64,000 nt of DNA from Dryocola boscaweniae (lineage in GTDB: Bacteria > Pseudomonadota > Gammaproteobacteria > Enterobacterales > Enterobacteriaceae): contig NZ_JALHAP010000082.1 of assembly GCF_025215095.1 (NCBI RefSeq), positions 682,001 through 746,000 on the forward strand, given 5' to 3'. The notes beneath the pieces are model-generated. The model was given only the letters and a program-made list of their open reading frames with translations. It did not search any database and was not told the DNA's origin. Shown piece after piece: positions 44,863 through 53,305 of the stretch; position 1 is the first letter of the stretch, and each line of letters opens with the position of its first letter. A program made the position numbers and the translations under genes.

Positions 44863-45618
44863 TTAGCTCATCGACAGCAGTTGGTTAGCACGCTGCTCGT
44901 TTTCATCAACGCTTGAGATCATCTTCATTTGCATCTCAAAGCGACGGGCGTTGGCAATCATGTCAGCCATGGCTTCCACGGGCTTTACGTTGCTGCCTTC
45001 CAGCACGCCGGGCATTACCGTGATGCTCGGATCAGCCTGCAAGGTCGCGCCACGTGCGGCCTGCGCAGACGGGTTCAGGCGAAAGAAGCCATCATCGCCA
45101 CGCATCACTTCCTGACCGGTCGCTTTGACTAATTTCAAACGGCCAATAGGCGCCACGGTATTCGGCGCGTCGCCCGCATTCAGAGACGAGATTGTCCCGT
45201 CAGCGGCAATGGTAATCTCAGCACCTTCGGGAACAGCAATCGGCCCGCCGTCGCCCATAACCGGCTGCCCGTTGATGGTCAACTGCCCGGCAGGACTGAC
45301 CTGCATATTACCGTTGCGGGTATAAGCTTCTGTGCCGTCCGCGCTTTGTAACGCCAGCCAGCCATCCTGTTGCAGGGCGACGTCCAGCGGGCGCTGGGTG
45401 TAATCAAGCTGCCCCTGGCTCATATCCGCCCCGGGAGTCGAGGCGGTAACGAGCGTACGGGTTGGCATTGACAGCCCTTCTACCGGCACCGCACGCAGGG
45501 CATTGAGCTGCGCACGAAAACCCGGTGTGGAGGCGTTTGCCAGGTTGCTGGCCGTCACCGCCTGTTGGTTCAGCGTCTGACTTGCCGCGCCCATGGCGGT
45601 ATAAATTGCGTGATCCAT
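44863..45618 (-). CDS. flgF: FlgF, proximal rod protein
   Basis: A 251-residue rod protein with the family N-terminus MGAASQTLNQQAVTASNLANASTPGF and C-terminus VEAMADMIANARRFEMQMKMI. It lies 20 bp after flgE and before flgG. Confidence 0.96.
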   Translation of the reverse strand: MDHAIYTAMGAASQTLNQQAVTASNLANASTPGFRAQLNALRAVPVEGLSMPTRTLVTASTPGADMSQGQLDYTQRPLDVALQQDGWLALQSADGTEAYTRNGNMQVSPAGQLTINGQPVMGDGGPIAVPEGAEITIAADGTISSLNAGDAPNTVAPIGRLKLVKATGQEVMRGDDGFFRLNPSAQAARGATLQADPSITVMPGVLEGSNVKPVEAMADMIANARRFEMQMKMISSVDENEQRANQLLSMS

Positions 45619-45638
45619 TAAGCCATCCCGTCAGATGA

Positions 45639-46886
45639 TTAGCGCAGGTTAACCAGGGTGTTGAGGATCTGATCCTGGGTTTTGATGGTCTGCGCGTTGG
45701 ACTGATAGTTACGCTGCGCGACAATCATGTTCACCAGTTCTTTACTCAGATCGACGTTTGAGGCCTCCAGCGCGCCGTTGGTCAGCGTACCGAAGTTGCC
45801 GGTGCCCGCTGTGCCCAGCAGCGCAACGCCAGATGCGTTGGTCGCAGCCCAGACGTTATCGCCCTGAGAGGCCAGGCCTTCCGGGTTTGCAAAGTTCGAC
45901 AGTACGATCTGGCCCAGCACTTGGGTCTGTTCGTTGGAGTAGTTGCCGACAATGGTGCCGTCGTCGTTGATCTGATAGCTCACCAGGTCGCCTGGCTTGT
46001 AACCATTCTGGCTGGTTGCCACAATGTTGTTAGAGCCGGTGTTCTGCTGCATGGAGTTCAGGAAGCTCAGGGAGAAAGTTGCGGCTGTGGCGCCGTTTAC
46101 CGCCTCGGTCGTGACAGAGATTTCTGTCGGCCAGGTAGAAGGGGAAGCAGGAACTTCTGTCGCCGTCGCACTGATACCTAAGTAAGAGCCGTTTGTATCA
46201 AAACGCATAAAGCCTTTTGACTCTACCGCAGCATCAGCAACGGAGGAGTCCTGGGTATAGATTTGCCATGTGTTATCCGAATTTTTGACATAAAAAATGT
46301 TCATGTCATGGGCGTTGCCCTGGCTGTCAAAAACGGTGACGGTGCCTTTCTTGTTGTACGTATCGGAATCTGTGGCATCAAAGGCTTTTGTCGGCACGGC
46401 ATCCGTAGAGTTCAGGTTAATCTGCATCGCAGCGGTGGTGGTCGTTTTAGCGGCCATCAGCGTATTCGGTACAGACAACCCAACCGGGTTTGCACCCTGC
46501 TGGATGGTTGGCGGGGTGCCGGTTGCCGGATAGCCGGTCAACTGCATGCCCTGCATGTTCACCAGGTTGCGATTTTCATCCAGCTTGAACTGGCCGTTAC
46601 GGCTGTAGTACACGGAACCGTTATCATCCACCAGACGGAAGAAACCGCTCTGGCTAATGGCAACGTCCAGGCCGCGCCCGGTGCTGGTGGTGGTGCCGTC
46701 GTTAAAGTCCTGGGTAATGCCCGCGACTTTCACGCCAAGACCTACTTTGGAACCGGCAAACATATCCGCAAAAGAAGCGGTACCGGCTTTAAAGCCGTAG
46801 GTGGCGGAGTTGGCAATGTTGTTGCCAATCACGTCCAGGTTAGTGGCCGCAGCATTCAGGCCGCTGACCGCTTGAGAAAAGGCCAT
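45639..46886 (-). CDS. flgE: FlgE, flagellar hook protein
   Basis: A 415-residue hook subunit with conserved ends (MAFSQAVSGLNAAATNLDVIGNNIANSATYGFK, and DLSKELVNMIVAQRNYQSNAQTIKTQDQILNTLVNLR) and a variable surface domain. It is slightly longer than E. coli FlgE (402) in the variable part. It is assembled under the FlgD cap. Confidence 0.97.
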   Translation of the reverse strand: MAFSQAVSGLNAAATNLDVIGNNIANSATYGFKAGTASFADMFAGSKVGLGVKVAGITQDFNDGTTTSTGRGLDVAISQSGFFRLVDDNGSVYYSRNGQFKLDENRNLVNMQGMQLTGYPATGTPPTIQQGANPVGLSVPNTLMAAKTTTTAAMQINLNSTDAVPTKAFDATDSDTYNKKGTVTVFDSQGNAHDMNIFYVKNSDNTWQIYTQDSSVADAAVESKGFMRFDTNGSYLGISATATEVPASPSTWPTEISVTTEAVNGATAATFSLSFLNSMQQNTGSNNIVATSQNGYKPGDLVSYQINDDGTIVGNYSNEQTQVLGQIVLSNFANPEGLASQGDNVWAATNASGVALLGTAGTGNFGTLTNGALEASNVDLSKELVNMIVAQRNYQSNAQTIKTQDQILNTLVNLR

Positions 46887-46912
46887 GTCTTACTCCTGCA
46901 AAGGTTAAAGGC

Positions 46913-47587
46913 TTAAATAATCTGCCTGATTTCGTCGAGGGTGGTGGTCCCGTAGGTCCCGAGATCCAGCAAAGTTGAACCATCGGTATTGTTGGTCACG
47001 CCGTTGACCAGGGCGAAGTTGAGCGGCTGAGCCACCAGTTGGGTACTGCCGTTACTGGCAGCGATTGATACGTTATAGGCGCCGTCCGGCGCGGCGGTGC
47101 CATCGGTCGTGCTGCCGTCCCAGGTGAAGGTATGAACGCCTGCGGACAGGCTACCGATATCAATGGTACGTACAACCTGACCGCTGCTGTCTGTAATAGT
47201 GGCGGTGACTTTATCGGCGGCCTGCTGCAGCTCAACGCCAAACGGCGTGGTTGCCTCGCTGCCTGCCAGAATTTTTGTACCCGGGATCATAACGCCATGC
47301 CCAATCAGGGTCGTTGCCTGCACCTGCTGATTGCTGGTTAACTGGCCTGAGACCGCGCCAAGCGTGGTGTTGAGTTTTTCGATACCGCTAAGCGTACTGA
47401 TCTGCGCAAGCTGCGAAGTCAGTTCGTTGTTTTCCAGCGGGTTCGTTGGATCCTGATTTTTTAGCTGCGCCACAAGCAGCGTCAGAAAGCTGCTTTGCAG
47501 ATCCGAAGAGCTGCTTGTCGAGCTGGTTGAGATACTCGACGTGCTGCTGGCGCTGGTTGTGTCGTTCACATTAACGGCGATAGACAT
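46913..47587 (-). CDS. flgD: FlgD, hook-capping scaffold
   Basis: A 224-residue cap protein. After a Ser/Thr-rich start (about 10-30) comes the conserved LQSSFLTLLVAQLKNQDPTNPLENNELTSQLAQISTLSGIEKLN, then an Ig-like/Tudor-type domain (TFTWDGSTTDGTAAPDGAYNV). It caps the growing hook and is lost when FlgK arrives. Confidence 0.96.
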   Translation of the reverse strand: MSIAVNVNDTTSASSTSSISTSSTSSSSDLQSSFLTLLVAQLKNQDPTNPLENNELTSQLAQISTLSGIEKLNTTLGAVSGQLTSNQQVQATTLIGHGVMIPGTKILAGSEATTPFGVELQQAADKVTATITDSSGQVVRTIDIGSLSAGVHTFTWDGSTTDGTAAPDGAYNVSIAASNGSTQLVAQPLNFALVNGVTNNTDGSTLLDLGTYGTTTLDEIRQII

Positions 47588-47598
47588 GTGTTACTCCT

Positions 47599-48003
47599 TT
47601 ATTGACCGAGAGTCAGGGTTTTCAACATCATGCTTTTCACGGTGTTGAGCACTTCCACGTTGGCCTGATAGCTGCGCGAAGCGGACATGCTGTTCACCAT
47701 CTCACCCACCACGTCCACATTCGGCATCCGTACATAACCCTTCGCATCCGCCAGCGGGTTACCTGGCTGATAAACCAATTTGTCAGGATCCTGGCTTTCC
47801 ACCACCTCACTGACCTTTACGCCGCCCGTTTGCGCACCGGGCGCTGCGTCGACCTGAAAAACAACCTGTTTTGCGCGATACGGCTGGCCGTCTGGCCCGG
47901 TCACGCTGTCGGCGTTCGCCAGGTTACTGGCCGCGACGTTCAAACGTTTGGACTGCGCGGTCATTGCCGAACCGGCGATATCAAAAATGTTCAGTAATGC
48001 CAT
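47599..48003 (-). CDS. flgC: FlgC, proximal rod protein
   Basis: A 134-residue rod subunit: NIFDIAGSAMTAQSKRLNVAASNLANADSVTGPDG and VNSMSASRSYQANVEVLNTVKSMMLKTLTLGQ. It is 2 bp after flgB. Confidence 0.97.
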   Translation of the reverse strand: MALLNIFDIAGSAMTAQSKRLNVAASNLANADSVTGPDGQPYRAKQVVFQVDAAPGAQTGGVKVSEVVESQDPDKLVYQPGNPLADAKGYVRMPNVDVVGEMVNSMSASRSYQANVEVLNTVKSMMLKTLTLGQ

Positions 48004-48005
48004 GA

Positions 48006-48422
48006 TTAGTTACCCTGTTGCAGCACGGACATCATGCCTTTGATTTGCCCGCCCAGAACCTGCAAGTCGGACTGGTATTTCAAGCTGTTATCCGCAAATT
48101 GCGTACGTTCCCTGTCCATATCGACGGTGTTGCCGTCCATCGATGGCTGGTCAGGAATGCGGTAGAGAAGATCCATCTGCGGGACGGATTGGGTTTGTGC
48201 CGGAATATGACGGGAAGAGGTCAGCGCCAGAGCCACACCGCTGCCTTCTGCGCGCCCGCGATCCATCACTTTTTTCATTTCGCTGGCAAAATCGATATCG
48301 CGCGCCTGAAAGCCAGGCGTGTCCGCATTGGCGATATTCGCCGCCAGAATCTCCTGACGCTGGGCGCGCAAATTAAGCGCTTCTTGCTGAAATCGCAGCG
48401 CGGCGTCCAGTTTGTCGAGCAT
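48006..48422 (-). CDS. flgB: FlgB, proximal rod protein
   Basis: A 138-residue rod subunit: LRFQQEALNLRAQRQEILAANIANADTPGFQARDIDF, then the tail SLKYQSDLQVLGGQIKGMMSVLQQGN. It is the first gene of the flgBCDEFGHIJ operon, driven from the FlhDC-regulated intergenic region shared with flgA. Confidence 0.97.
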   Translation of the reverse strand: MLDKLDAALRFQQEALNLRAQRQEILAANIANADTPGFQARDIDFASEMKKVMDRGRAEGSGVALALTSSRHIPAQTQSVPQMDLLYRIPDQPSMDGNTVDMDRERTQFADNSLKYQSDLQVLGGQIKGMMSVLQQGN

Positions 48423-48479
48423 GTTCCCTCCGCATAATTAGGATTTGTCCGACAGCTTACGGCCCCTTACGCGTGCGTT

Positions 48480-48521
48480 ATCGACGGAATAAACGCAAAA
48501 TGCATCGCTATTTGTCGCCTT
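48480..48521. promoter_or_regulatory. FlhDC-type operator between flgB and flgA
   Basis: Two inverted arms, ATCGACGGAATAAACG (48480-48495) and CGCTATTTGTCGCCTT (48506-48521), are separated by 10 bp. Read on the minus strand the right arm gives AAGGCGACAAATAGCG, close to the FlhDC box with its AAATAGCG core. It lies midway between the divergent flgB and flgA starts, so it can drive both as class 2 operons. Confidence 0.75.
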
Positions 48522-48574
48522 GATCAATTCCGCCTGCGGTTAAAATCACTGCAACCTGAACAAGGAGTAGCGTC

Positions 48575-49234
48575 ATGAAGAGTCTGAAAATCTGGGGTGG
48601 CATCGCGGTATTGCTGGTTTCACAACTGGCAAGCGCAAGTCCGCTTGATGCGCCGCTAACCCAGTTTTTCCAACAGCGTCTGGCAGGCATAAGCGACGAC
48701 GTATCAGTGACGGTGAAAACGCCTGAAGCCCAGTTGCCTGCCTGCCCGCAGCCCGACTTCGTGATGCCAAACAATGGCCGAATGTGGGGCAACGTCAGCA
48801 TTCAGGCGCGCTGCGGGAACGACAAGCGCTACATTCAGGCCGTTGTCGCAGCCAGCGGAGATTACGTTGTCGCAGCCCAGGCTTTAGCCCGGGGAACGGC
48901 GCTTAACGAAAGTAACGTACAAATGAAACGCGGGCGTCTGGACCAGTTGCCGCCGCGTACGATGCTCAGTCTTGACCAGGCAAACAATGCGATAACGTTA
49001 AGAGACATCGCGCCAGGCCAGCCGATTATGCTGTCGATGGTGCGCCAGTCCTGGCGAGTGAAAGCCGGGCAGCGTGTTCAGGTGGTGGCGGCAGGTGACG
49101 GCTTTAGCGTGAATAGCGAAGGACAGGCATTAAATAACGCGGCTGTGGCGCAAAATGCCCGGGTGCGTATGTCCTCAGGGCAGATAGTGAGCGGCACGGT
49201 GGACCCGGATGGGAATATTCTTATTAATCTATAA
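48575..49234 (+). CDS. flgA: FlgA, P-ring assembly chaperone
   Basis: A 219-residue periplasmic protein with signal peptide (LKIWGGIAVLLVSQLASA), a middle part with Cys residues (ACPQPDFVMPNN, IQARCGN) and a C-terminal SAF domain (LARGTALNESNVQMKRGRLDQLP; RQSWRVKAGQRVQVVAAGDGFSVNSEG). It assists FlgI polymerisation. AAGGAG precedes the ATG. Confidence 0.95.
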   Translation: MKSLKIWGGIAVLLVSQLASASPLDAPLTQFFQQRLAGISDDVSVTVKTPEAQLPACPQPDFVMPNNGRMWGNVSIQARCGNDKRYIQAVVAASGDYVVAAQALARGTALNESNVQMKRGRLDQLPPRTMLSLDQANNAITLRDIAPGQPIMLSMVRQSWRVKAGQRVQVVAAGDGFSVNSEGQALNNAAVAQNARVRMSSGQIVSGTVDPDGNILINL

Positions 49235-49240
49235 TCTTTT

Positions 49241-49267
49241 TAAAGATTCTGCGGCGGCTGCCGATAA
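49241..49267 (+). promoter_or_regulatory. FliA (sigma-28) promoter of flgMN
   Basis: TAAAGATT, exactly 11 nt, GCCGATAA: seven of eight positions in the -35 and all in the -10 match the sigma-28 consensus. It lies 60 bp before flgM, after the flgA stop, giving the usual class 3 expression of the anti-sigma factor. Confidence 0.92.
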
Positions 49268-49327
49268 ATAATTAACAATGATTTTGACAGGCTCTCCGCC
49301 GTGAGCCCCCTCAATGAGGATAAAACA

Positions 49328-49621
49328 ATGAGCATTGATCGCACGTCGCCTTTAAAACCGGTAAGCACCGTTCAGCCGCGCGAAACTACCGATACTCAGG
49401 CACAAAAAAATCGCCTGGTAAAAAGCACCACGGCTGAAAGCACTAACGTCACGTTAAGCGATGCACAAGCGAAGCTGATGCAGCCGGGCACTAGCGACAT
49501 TAATATGGAACGCGTGGAAGCGCTTAAAACAGCCATCCGTAACGGTGAGCTGAAAATGGATACCGGCAAAATCGCCGATGCGCTGATCCAGGAAGCCCAA
49601 AGCTACTTACAGAGTAAATAA
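49328..49621 (+). CDS. flgM: FlgM, anti-sigma-28 factor
   Basis: A 97-residue mostly disordered protein starting MSIDRTSPLKPVSTVQPRET. Its C-terminal half (LSDAQAKLMQPGTSDINMERVEALKTAIRNGELKMD) binds FliA until the hook is complete and FlgM is exported. The start at 49328 is the E. coli start; the frame from 49301 extends into the promoter region. Confidence 0.96.
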   Translation: MSIDRTSPLKPVSTVQPRETTDTQAQKNRLVKSTTAESTNVTLSDAQAKLMQPGTSDINMERVEALKTAIRNGELKMDTGKIADALIQEAQSYLQSK

Positions 49622-49625
49622 TTGC

Positions 49626-50051
49626 ATGAGTCGTCTGTTAGAAGTGCTGGATCAAATGACTGCGGTGCTCAATTCACTTAAAGAAGTGATGGACGCCGAG
49701 CAGCAACAACTGTCTGCAGGCCATGTAAATGGCAGCGCATTACAGCGCATTACTGAAGATAAAAGCTCGCTGCTTGCGACGCTTGATTATCTTGAACAGC
49801 AACGGCGCGAACTGCAAAACCAGGAGGCTGCTTCCAGCACGGATGTCAGCCTTCGCTGGCAGACGATTACGCAAAAAACGCAGCACTTGCGCGATATTAA
49901 CCAACATAACGGCTGGCTGTTAGAAGATCAGCTAGCGCGTAATGAGCAGGCACTGGCCGTACTTAAGCCGCACCAGGAACCCGATCTTTATGGGGCCGAT
50001 GGACAAGCCACGACGGTGAATCGTGGCAGTAATAAAAAAATAACGATATAA
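49626..50051 (+). CDS. flgN: FlgN, export chaperone for FlgK and FlgL
   Basis: A 141-residue helical protein (SRLLEVLDQMTAVLNSLKEVMDAEQQQLS) that escorts FlgK and FlgL to the export gate. It is 4 bp after flgM in the flgMN operon. Confidence 0.94.
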   Translation: MSRLLEVLDQMTAVLNSLKEVMDAEQQQLSAGHVNGSALQRITEDKSSLLATLDYLEQQRRELQNQEAASSTDVSLRWQTITQKTQHLRDINQHNGWLLEDQLARNEQALAVLKPHQEPDLYGADGQATTVNRGSNKKITI

Positions 50052-50054
50052 CAA

Positions 50055-50082
50055 AAAACCGGCTCATTGGCCGGTTTTTTGT
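50055..50082 (+). terminator. Intrinsic terminator of flgMN
   Basis: AAAAACCGGC, loop TCATT, GGCCGGTTTTTT; directly after flgN. Confidence 0.9.
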
Positions 50083-50110
50083 TTCTTAATCAGCGCATTC
50101 CAAAATTCTC

Positions 50111-50596
50111 TTAGCGAGGCAGCGCCTTGAGGATCTTCATGGTCGCCTCAACGTCAATTTCATCCTCAGAAAAAATGTGCGTGGTGCCCTGGAAGGTGGT
50201 GACCGCAAGCTTCTTAAGCTTGCGCATCTCATCGGCCTTCTTCTCCTGCTTCGGACGAATGCTGTTCATCAGCAACCCGACCGACAGCACCGCATTCTCT
50301 TTATCAATCTTCGCGTCCGCCGGCACTTCTTCGCTGTAAACCAGGAAGGATTTAATGGAGGTGATTTTAATACGCTCGCCGGCAATAAAGATGTATTTGC
50401 TTTCCGGCTCCACTTTCACCGCATAAGCCGACAGGCCTTTATTATTGGTGGTGGGTTCAAAGGTCACCGCAGCATCTTTTTTGATTAGCTCAGGATTGGC
50501 GACTTTAATCACATGGAAATAACGGTTATCGCCGTTTTCATCTTTGATAAAACCAAAACCTTTTTCTTCAAACCAGGTTGTGATTGTCCCGTTCAT
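50111..50596 (-). CDS. Cold-shock-domain protein with a C-terminal extension
   Basis: A 161-residue protein. Residues about 1-65 form a cold-shock fold: MNGTITTWFEEKGFGFIKDENGDNRYFHV keeps the RNP1-like KGFGFI and an RNP2-like RYFHV. The roughly 95-residue C-terminal part (YIFIAGERIKITSIKSFLVYSEE; LSVGLLMNSIRP; a Lys-rich stretch; TTFQGTTHIFSEDEIDVEATMKILKALPR) matches no family I know. It probably binds RNA or single-stranded DNA. E. coli K-12 has no gene here between flgN and murJ. It is convergent with flgMN and has no flagellar signature. Confidence 0.82.
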   Translation of the reverse strand: MNGTITTWFEEKGFGFIKDENGDNRYFHVIKVANPELIKKDAAVTFEPTTNNKGLSAYAVKVEPESKYIFIAGERIKITSIKSFLVYSEEVPADAKIDKENAVLSVGLLMNSIRPKQEKKADEMRKLKKLAVTTFQGTTHIFSEDEIDVEATMKILKALPR

Positions 50597-50687
50597 CGCT
50601 TTACCGCCTAATTAATCGTTCAACATGTCAAATTTTGCAGCGCGTAGTTTAAAGCACAACCCCTGCCTTCTCTACAATATTAGTAGC

Positions 50688-50712
50688 GTGGATGCGGATA
50701 AGCCGCATCCAC
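50688..50712. repeat. REP-like hairpin after murJ
   Basis: GTGGATGCGG (50688-50697), loop ATAAG, CCGCATCCAC (50703-50712) is a perfect 10-bp palindrome with the GGATGCGG...CCGCATCC core of enterobacterial REP elements. It is 13 bp past the murJ stop and may stabilise or end that transcript. Confidence 0.65.
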
Positions 50713-50724
50713 CGCCTGAAAAAC

Positions 50725-52260
50725 TTATATTGTCCTTCTGGCGAAGTCCTTAACCTTAAAGCCCAGCACCATAAGCGTTGCGAAATACGCCAGGATGCCG
50801 GCTACGACCACGGCCATCAAACGCGCTAAGCGGTATGCCATATTCCCCATGTCCCAGGCGGGCATGATGTACATCATGCCCAGCAGCACTGCGGACATCA
50901 CAATCACCGCGGCGAACAAACGCCACAAGAAAGCGGCCCAGCCCGGCTGCGGCTGAAAGATATCCTGCTTGCGAAGCTGCCAGTACAGCAGGCTTGCGTT
51001 AATGCAGGCGGCCAGACCAATAGACAGCGCCAGGCCCGCATGTTTGAGCGGTCCGATAAACGCAAGGTTCATCAGTTGCGTGAGGATTAACGTGACAATC
51101 GCGATTTTGACCGGCGTTTTAATATCCTGGCGCGAGTAAAAACCCGGCGCCAGAACCTTCACCACTATTAGCCCCATCAGACCGACGGAATAGGCTACCA
51201 GCGCGCGTTGCGTCATGACGGCGTCAAAGGCGGTAAATTTGCCGTACTGGAATAAAGAGACGGTGAGCGGTTTTGCCAGGATGCCTAATGCCACCGCGCT
51301 CGGCAGCGCCAGCAGGAAGCACAGGCGTAAACCCCAGTCCATCAAACGCGAATATTCATCATGGTTGCCGCTGGCGAAACTTTTAGCGAGCGACGGCAGT
51401 AAAATCGTGCCCAGGGCCACGCCCAGCACGCCGGACGGAAACTCCATCAGACGATCGGCGTAATACATCCAGGACACCGAGCCGGAAGCAAGGAAGGAAG
51501 CAAAAATGGTATTGATGATAAGTGAAATCTGGCTGACGGATACGCCCAGGATCGCAGGCCCCATCTGCTTGATGACGCGCATTGCGCCTGCGTCTTTCAG
51601 ATTGACGCGGGGCAGCACCAGCATGCCGATTTTCTTCAGATGCGGAAGCTGCCAGCCCAGTTGCAGCACGCCGCCCACGGTAACCGCCCAGGCAAGCGCA
51701 AGAATCGGCGGATTAAAGTGCGGCGCGGCAAACAGCGCAAAACCAATCATGCTGAGGTTAAGGAAAGTGGGTGCAAATGCCGGAACGGAAAAACGGTTCC
51801 AGGTGTTGAGAATCGCCCCCACCAGCGACGCCAGCGAGATAAGCAAAATATATGGGAAGGTGATGCGCAGCAGATCGGACGTCAGCGCAAATTTCTCCGC
51901 GGTGTCGGCAAATCCGGGAGCCGTAACCAGGATGACCCAGGGCGCGGCGATCATCCCGATAACGGTGACCACCGCCAGAGCAAGGGTCAGCAGTCCGGAA
52001 ACGTAAGAGACAAACACGCGCGTGGCGTCTTCGCCCTGCTTACTTTTGTACTCGGCCAGAATAGGTACGAACGCCTGTGAAAATGCGCCTTCGGCAAAAA
52101 TTCGACGCAGTAAGTTCGGTAGTTTGAATGCCACAAAAAAGGCATCCGTCGCCATCCCTGCCCCAAAAACCCTTGCCACAATGGCGTCGCGTGCAAATCC
52201 CAGCACGCGTGAAAACATGGTCATCGAGCTGACGGCAGCCAGCGATCTTAAAAGATTCAT
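50725..52260 (-). CDS. murJ: MurJ (MviN), lipid II flippase
   Basis: A 511-residue MOP-superfamily membrane protein with 14 predicted helices that moves lipid II across the inner membrane. Typical: SMTMFSRVLGFARDAIVARVFGAGMATDAFFVAFKLPNLLRRIFAEGAFSQAFVP, including the Arg residues of the central cavity, and ASGSVSWMYYADRLMEFPSGVLGVALGTILLPSLA. It is essential. It lies downstream of the rimJ-yceH-mviM run in the same direction, after a 118-bp gap. Confidence 0.97.
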   Translation of the reverse strand: MNLLRSLAAVSSMTMFSRVLGFARDAIVARVFGAGMATDAFFVAFKLPNLLRRIFAEGAFSQAFVPILAEYKSKQGEDATRVFVSYVSGLLTLALAVVTVIGMIAAPWVILVTAPGFADTAEKFALTSDLLRITFPYILLISLASLVGAILNTWNRFSVPAFAPTFLNLSMIGFALFAAPHFNPPILALAWAVTVGGVLQLGWQLPHLKKIGMLVLPRVNLKDAGAMRVIKQMGPAILGVSVSQISLIINTIFASFLASGSVSWMYYADRLMEFPSGVLGVALGTILLPSLAKSFASGNHDEYSRLMDWGLRLCFLLALPSAVALGILAKPLTVSLFQYGKFTAFDAVMTQRALVAYSVGLMGLIVVKVLAPGFYSRQDIKTPVKIAIVTLILTQLMNLAFIGPLKHAGLALSIGLAACINASLLYWQLRKQDIFQPQPGWAAFLWRLFAAVIVMSAVLLGMMYIMPAWDMGNMAYRLARLMAVVVAGILAYFATLMVLGFKVKDFARRTI

Positions 52261-52378
52261 TTATTATGCTGTTCCACAAACATCGACGCCTGCGTTGCAG
52301 GCGTTTTCAGGGGCATCAAGATTCTGCAGCGTAGTCTACCGATACGCCGCCGAATTACTACCTTCAGTTGTTACAGGT

Positions 52379-53302
52379 TTATTCGCTCATCGCTTCGCGC
52401 CAGAGCTTTTCCACCACCCTTTGCGCCAGCAGCGCCTGCTCTCCGGAGGTTTCAGGAACTGTCTGATTTGCCACACTTTCAAGGAAGTGACGCGCGCAGC
52501 CTGCAAACCCGCGCTGTTCAAGCGTGCTTTGCCAGCCGGGCACCGGGCGATTAACAATCCCTGCTCCGCACTCTTCACGCCAGTCGCGCATGTCCGTTAC
52601 CTCAAACAGCCCGCCGTCGGTGACGGCCTGCACCCACTCACGCTGGCTTCCCCCGCGGCGATGCATACTGGTGGTGATTTGCAGGTGTTCTTTGGCGAAA
52701 TGATGTTCGGCAAACAGCATTTGCCCTTGCTCATTAGTCTGAAGGGTTCCGCTTTGCAGTTGCGCCTCGCCGCCGGCGAGCCACAGCGCGGTGTCCACTA
52801 CGTGCAGATAATCATCAAGCAAGGTAAAGCGCAGATCGTTCGGCCCGACGCTATCGGCACGGTGTTTATCCATGCGCAGTGATGCGCCCGCCGTCAGTTT
52901 TGTTTTTAGCTCCTGATAGAGCGGTGAAAAGCGGCGATTGAAGCCCACCATTAAGGTGCGTTTTTTGCGTTCGGCAAGCTCTACCAGCCTTTCGGCATCC
53001 GCCAGATTTTCCGCCAGCGGTTTATCCACGCAGACGTTAACGCCCGCCTGCAACAGCTCGCTGACTACCGCGAAATGGCTACTGGTTGCGCTATGGACAA
53101 ACACGGCATCACATTGAGCGGCAAGATCGGCAATAGATGAAACGTAGGGAATGCGATATGTATCGCAGATCTTCTGCGCTTTTTCCCTGGTCGGGGAAAA
53201 GGCTCCCAGCAGCGTCCAGTCACTTGCGGCGCTTAACACCGGCAGCCAGGCTTTTTGCGCAATCCCACCGAGACCGACTACGCCCACGCGAAGTTTAGCC
53301 AT
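52379..53302 (-). CDS. mviM: MviM, Gfo/Idh/MocA-family oxidoreductase
   Basis: A 307-residue putative NAD(P)-dependent dehydrogenase: Rossmann VGVVGLGGIAQKAWLPVL, VFVHSATSSHF, and the family EKP position read as CVDKPLAENLADAE, then LMVGFNRRFSPLY. Its substrate is unknown. The place upstream of murJ is conserved in enterobacteria. It starts 3 bp after yceH, so translation is probably coupled. It is not close in sequence to the accessory oxidoreductase at 10703. Confidence 0.93.
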   Translation of the reverse strand: MAKLRVGVVGLGGIAQKAWLPVLSAASDWTLLGAFSPTREKAQKICDTYRIPYVSSIADLAAQCDAVFVHSATSSHFAVVSELLQAGVNVCVDKPLAENLADAERLVELAERKKRTLMVGFNRRFSPLYQELKTKLTAGASLRMDKHRADSVGPNDLRFTLLDDYLHVVDTALWLAGGEAQLQSGTLQTNEQGQMLFAEHHFAKEHLQITTSMHRRGGSQREWVQAVTDGGLFEVTDMRDWREECGAGIVNRPVPGWQSTLEQRGFAGCARHFLESVANQTVPETSGEQALLAQRVVEKLWREAMSE

Positions 53303-53305
53303 CGT

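Noticed and set aside
38533..49621. Flagellar block as a novel secretion system
   Set aside because: Every gene matches the standard enterobacterial flg order and lengths; nothing is missing or added within it.
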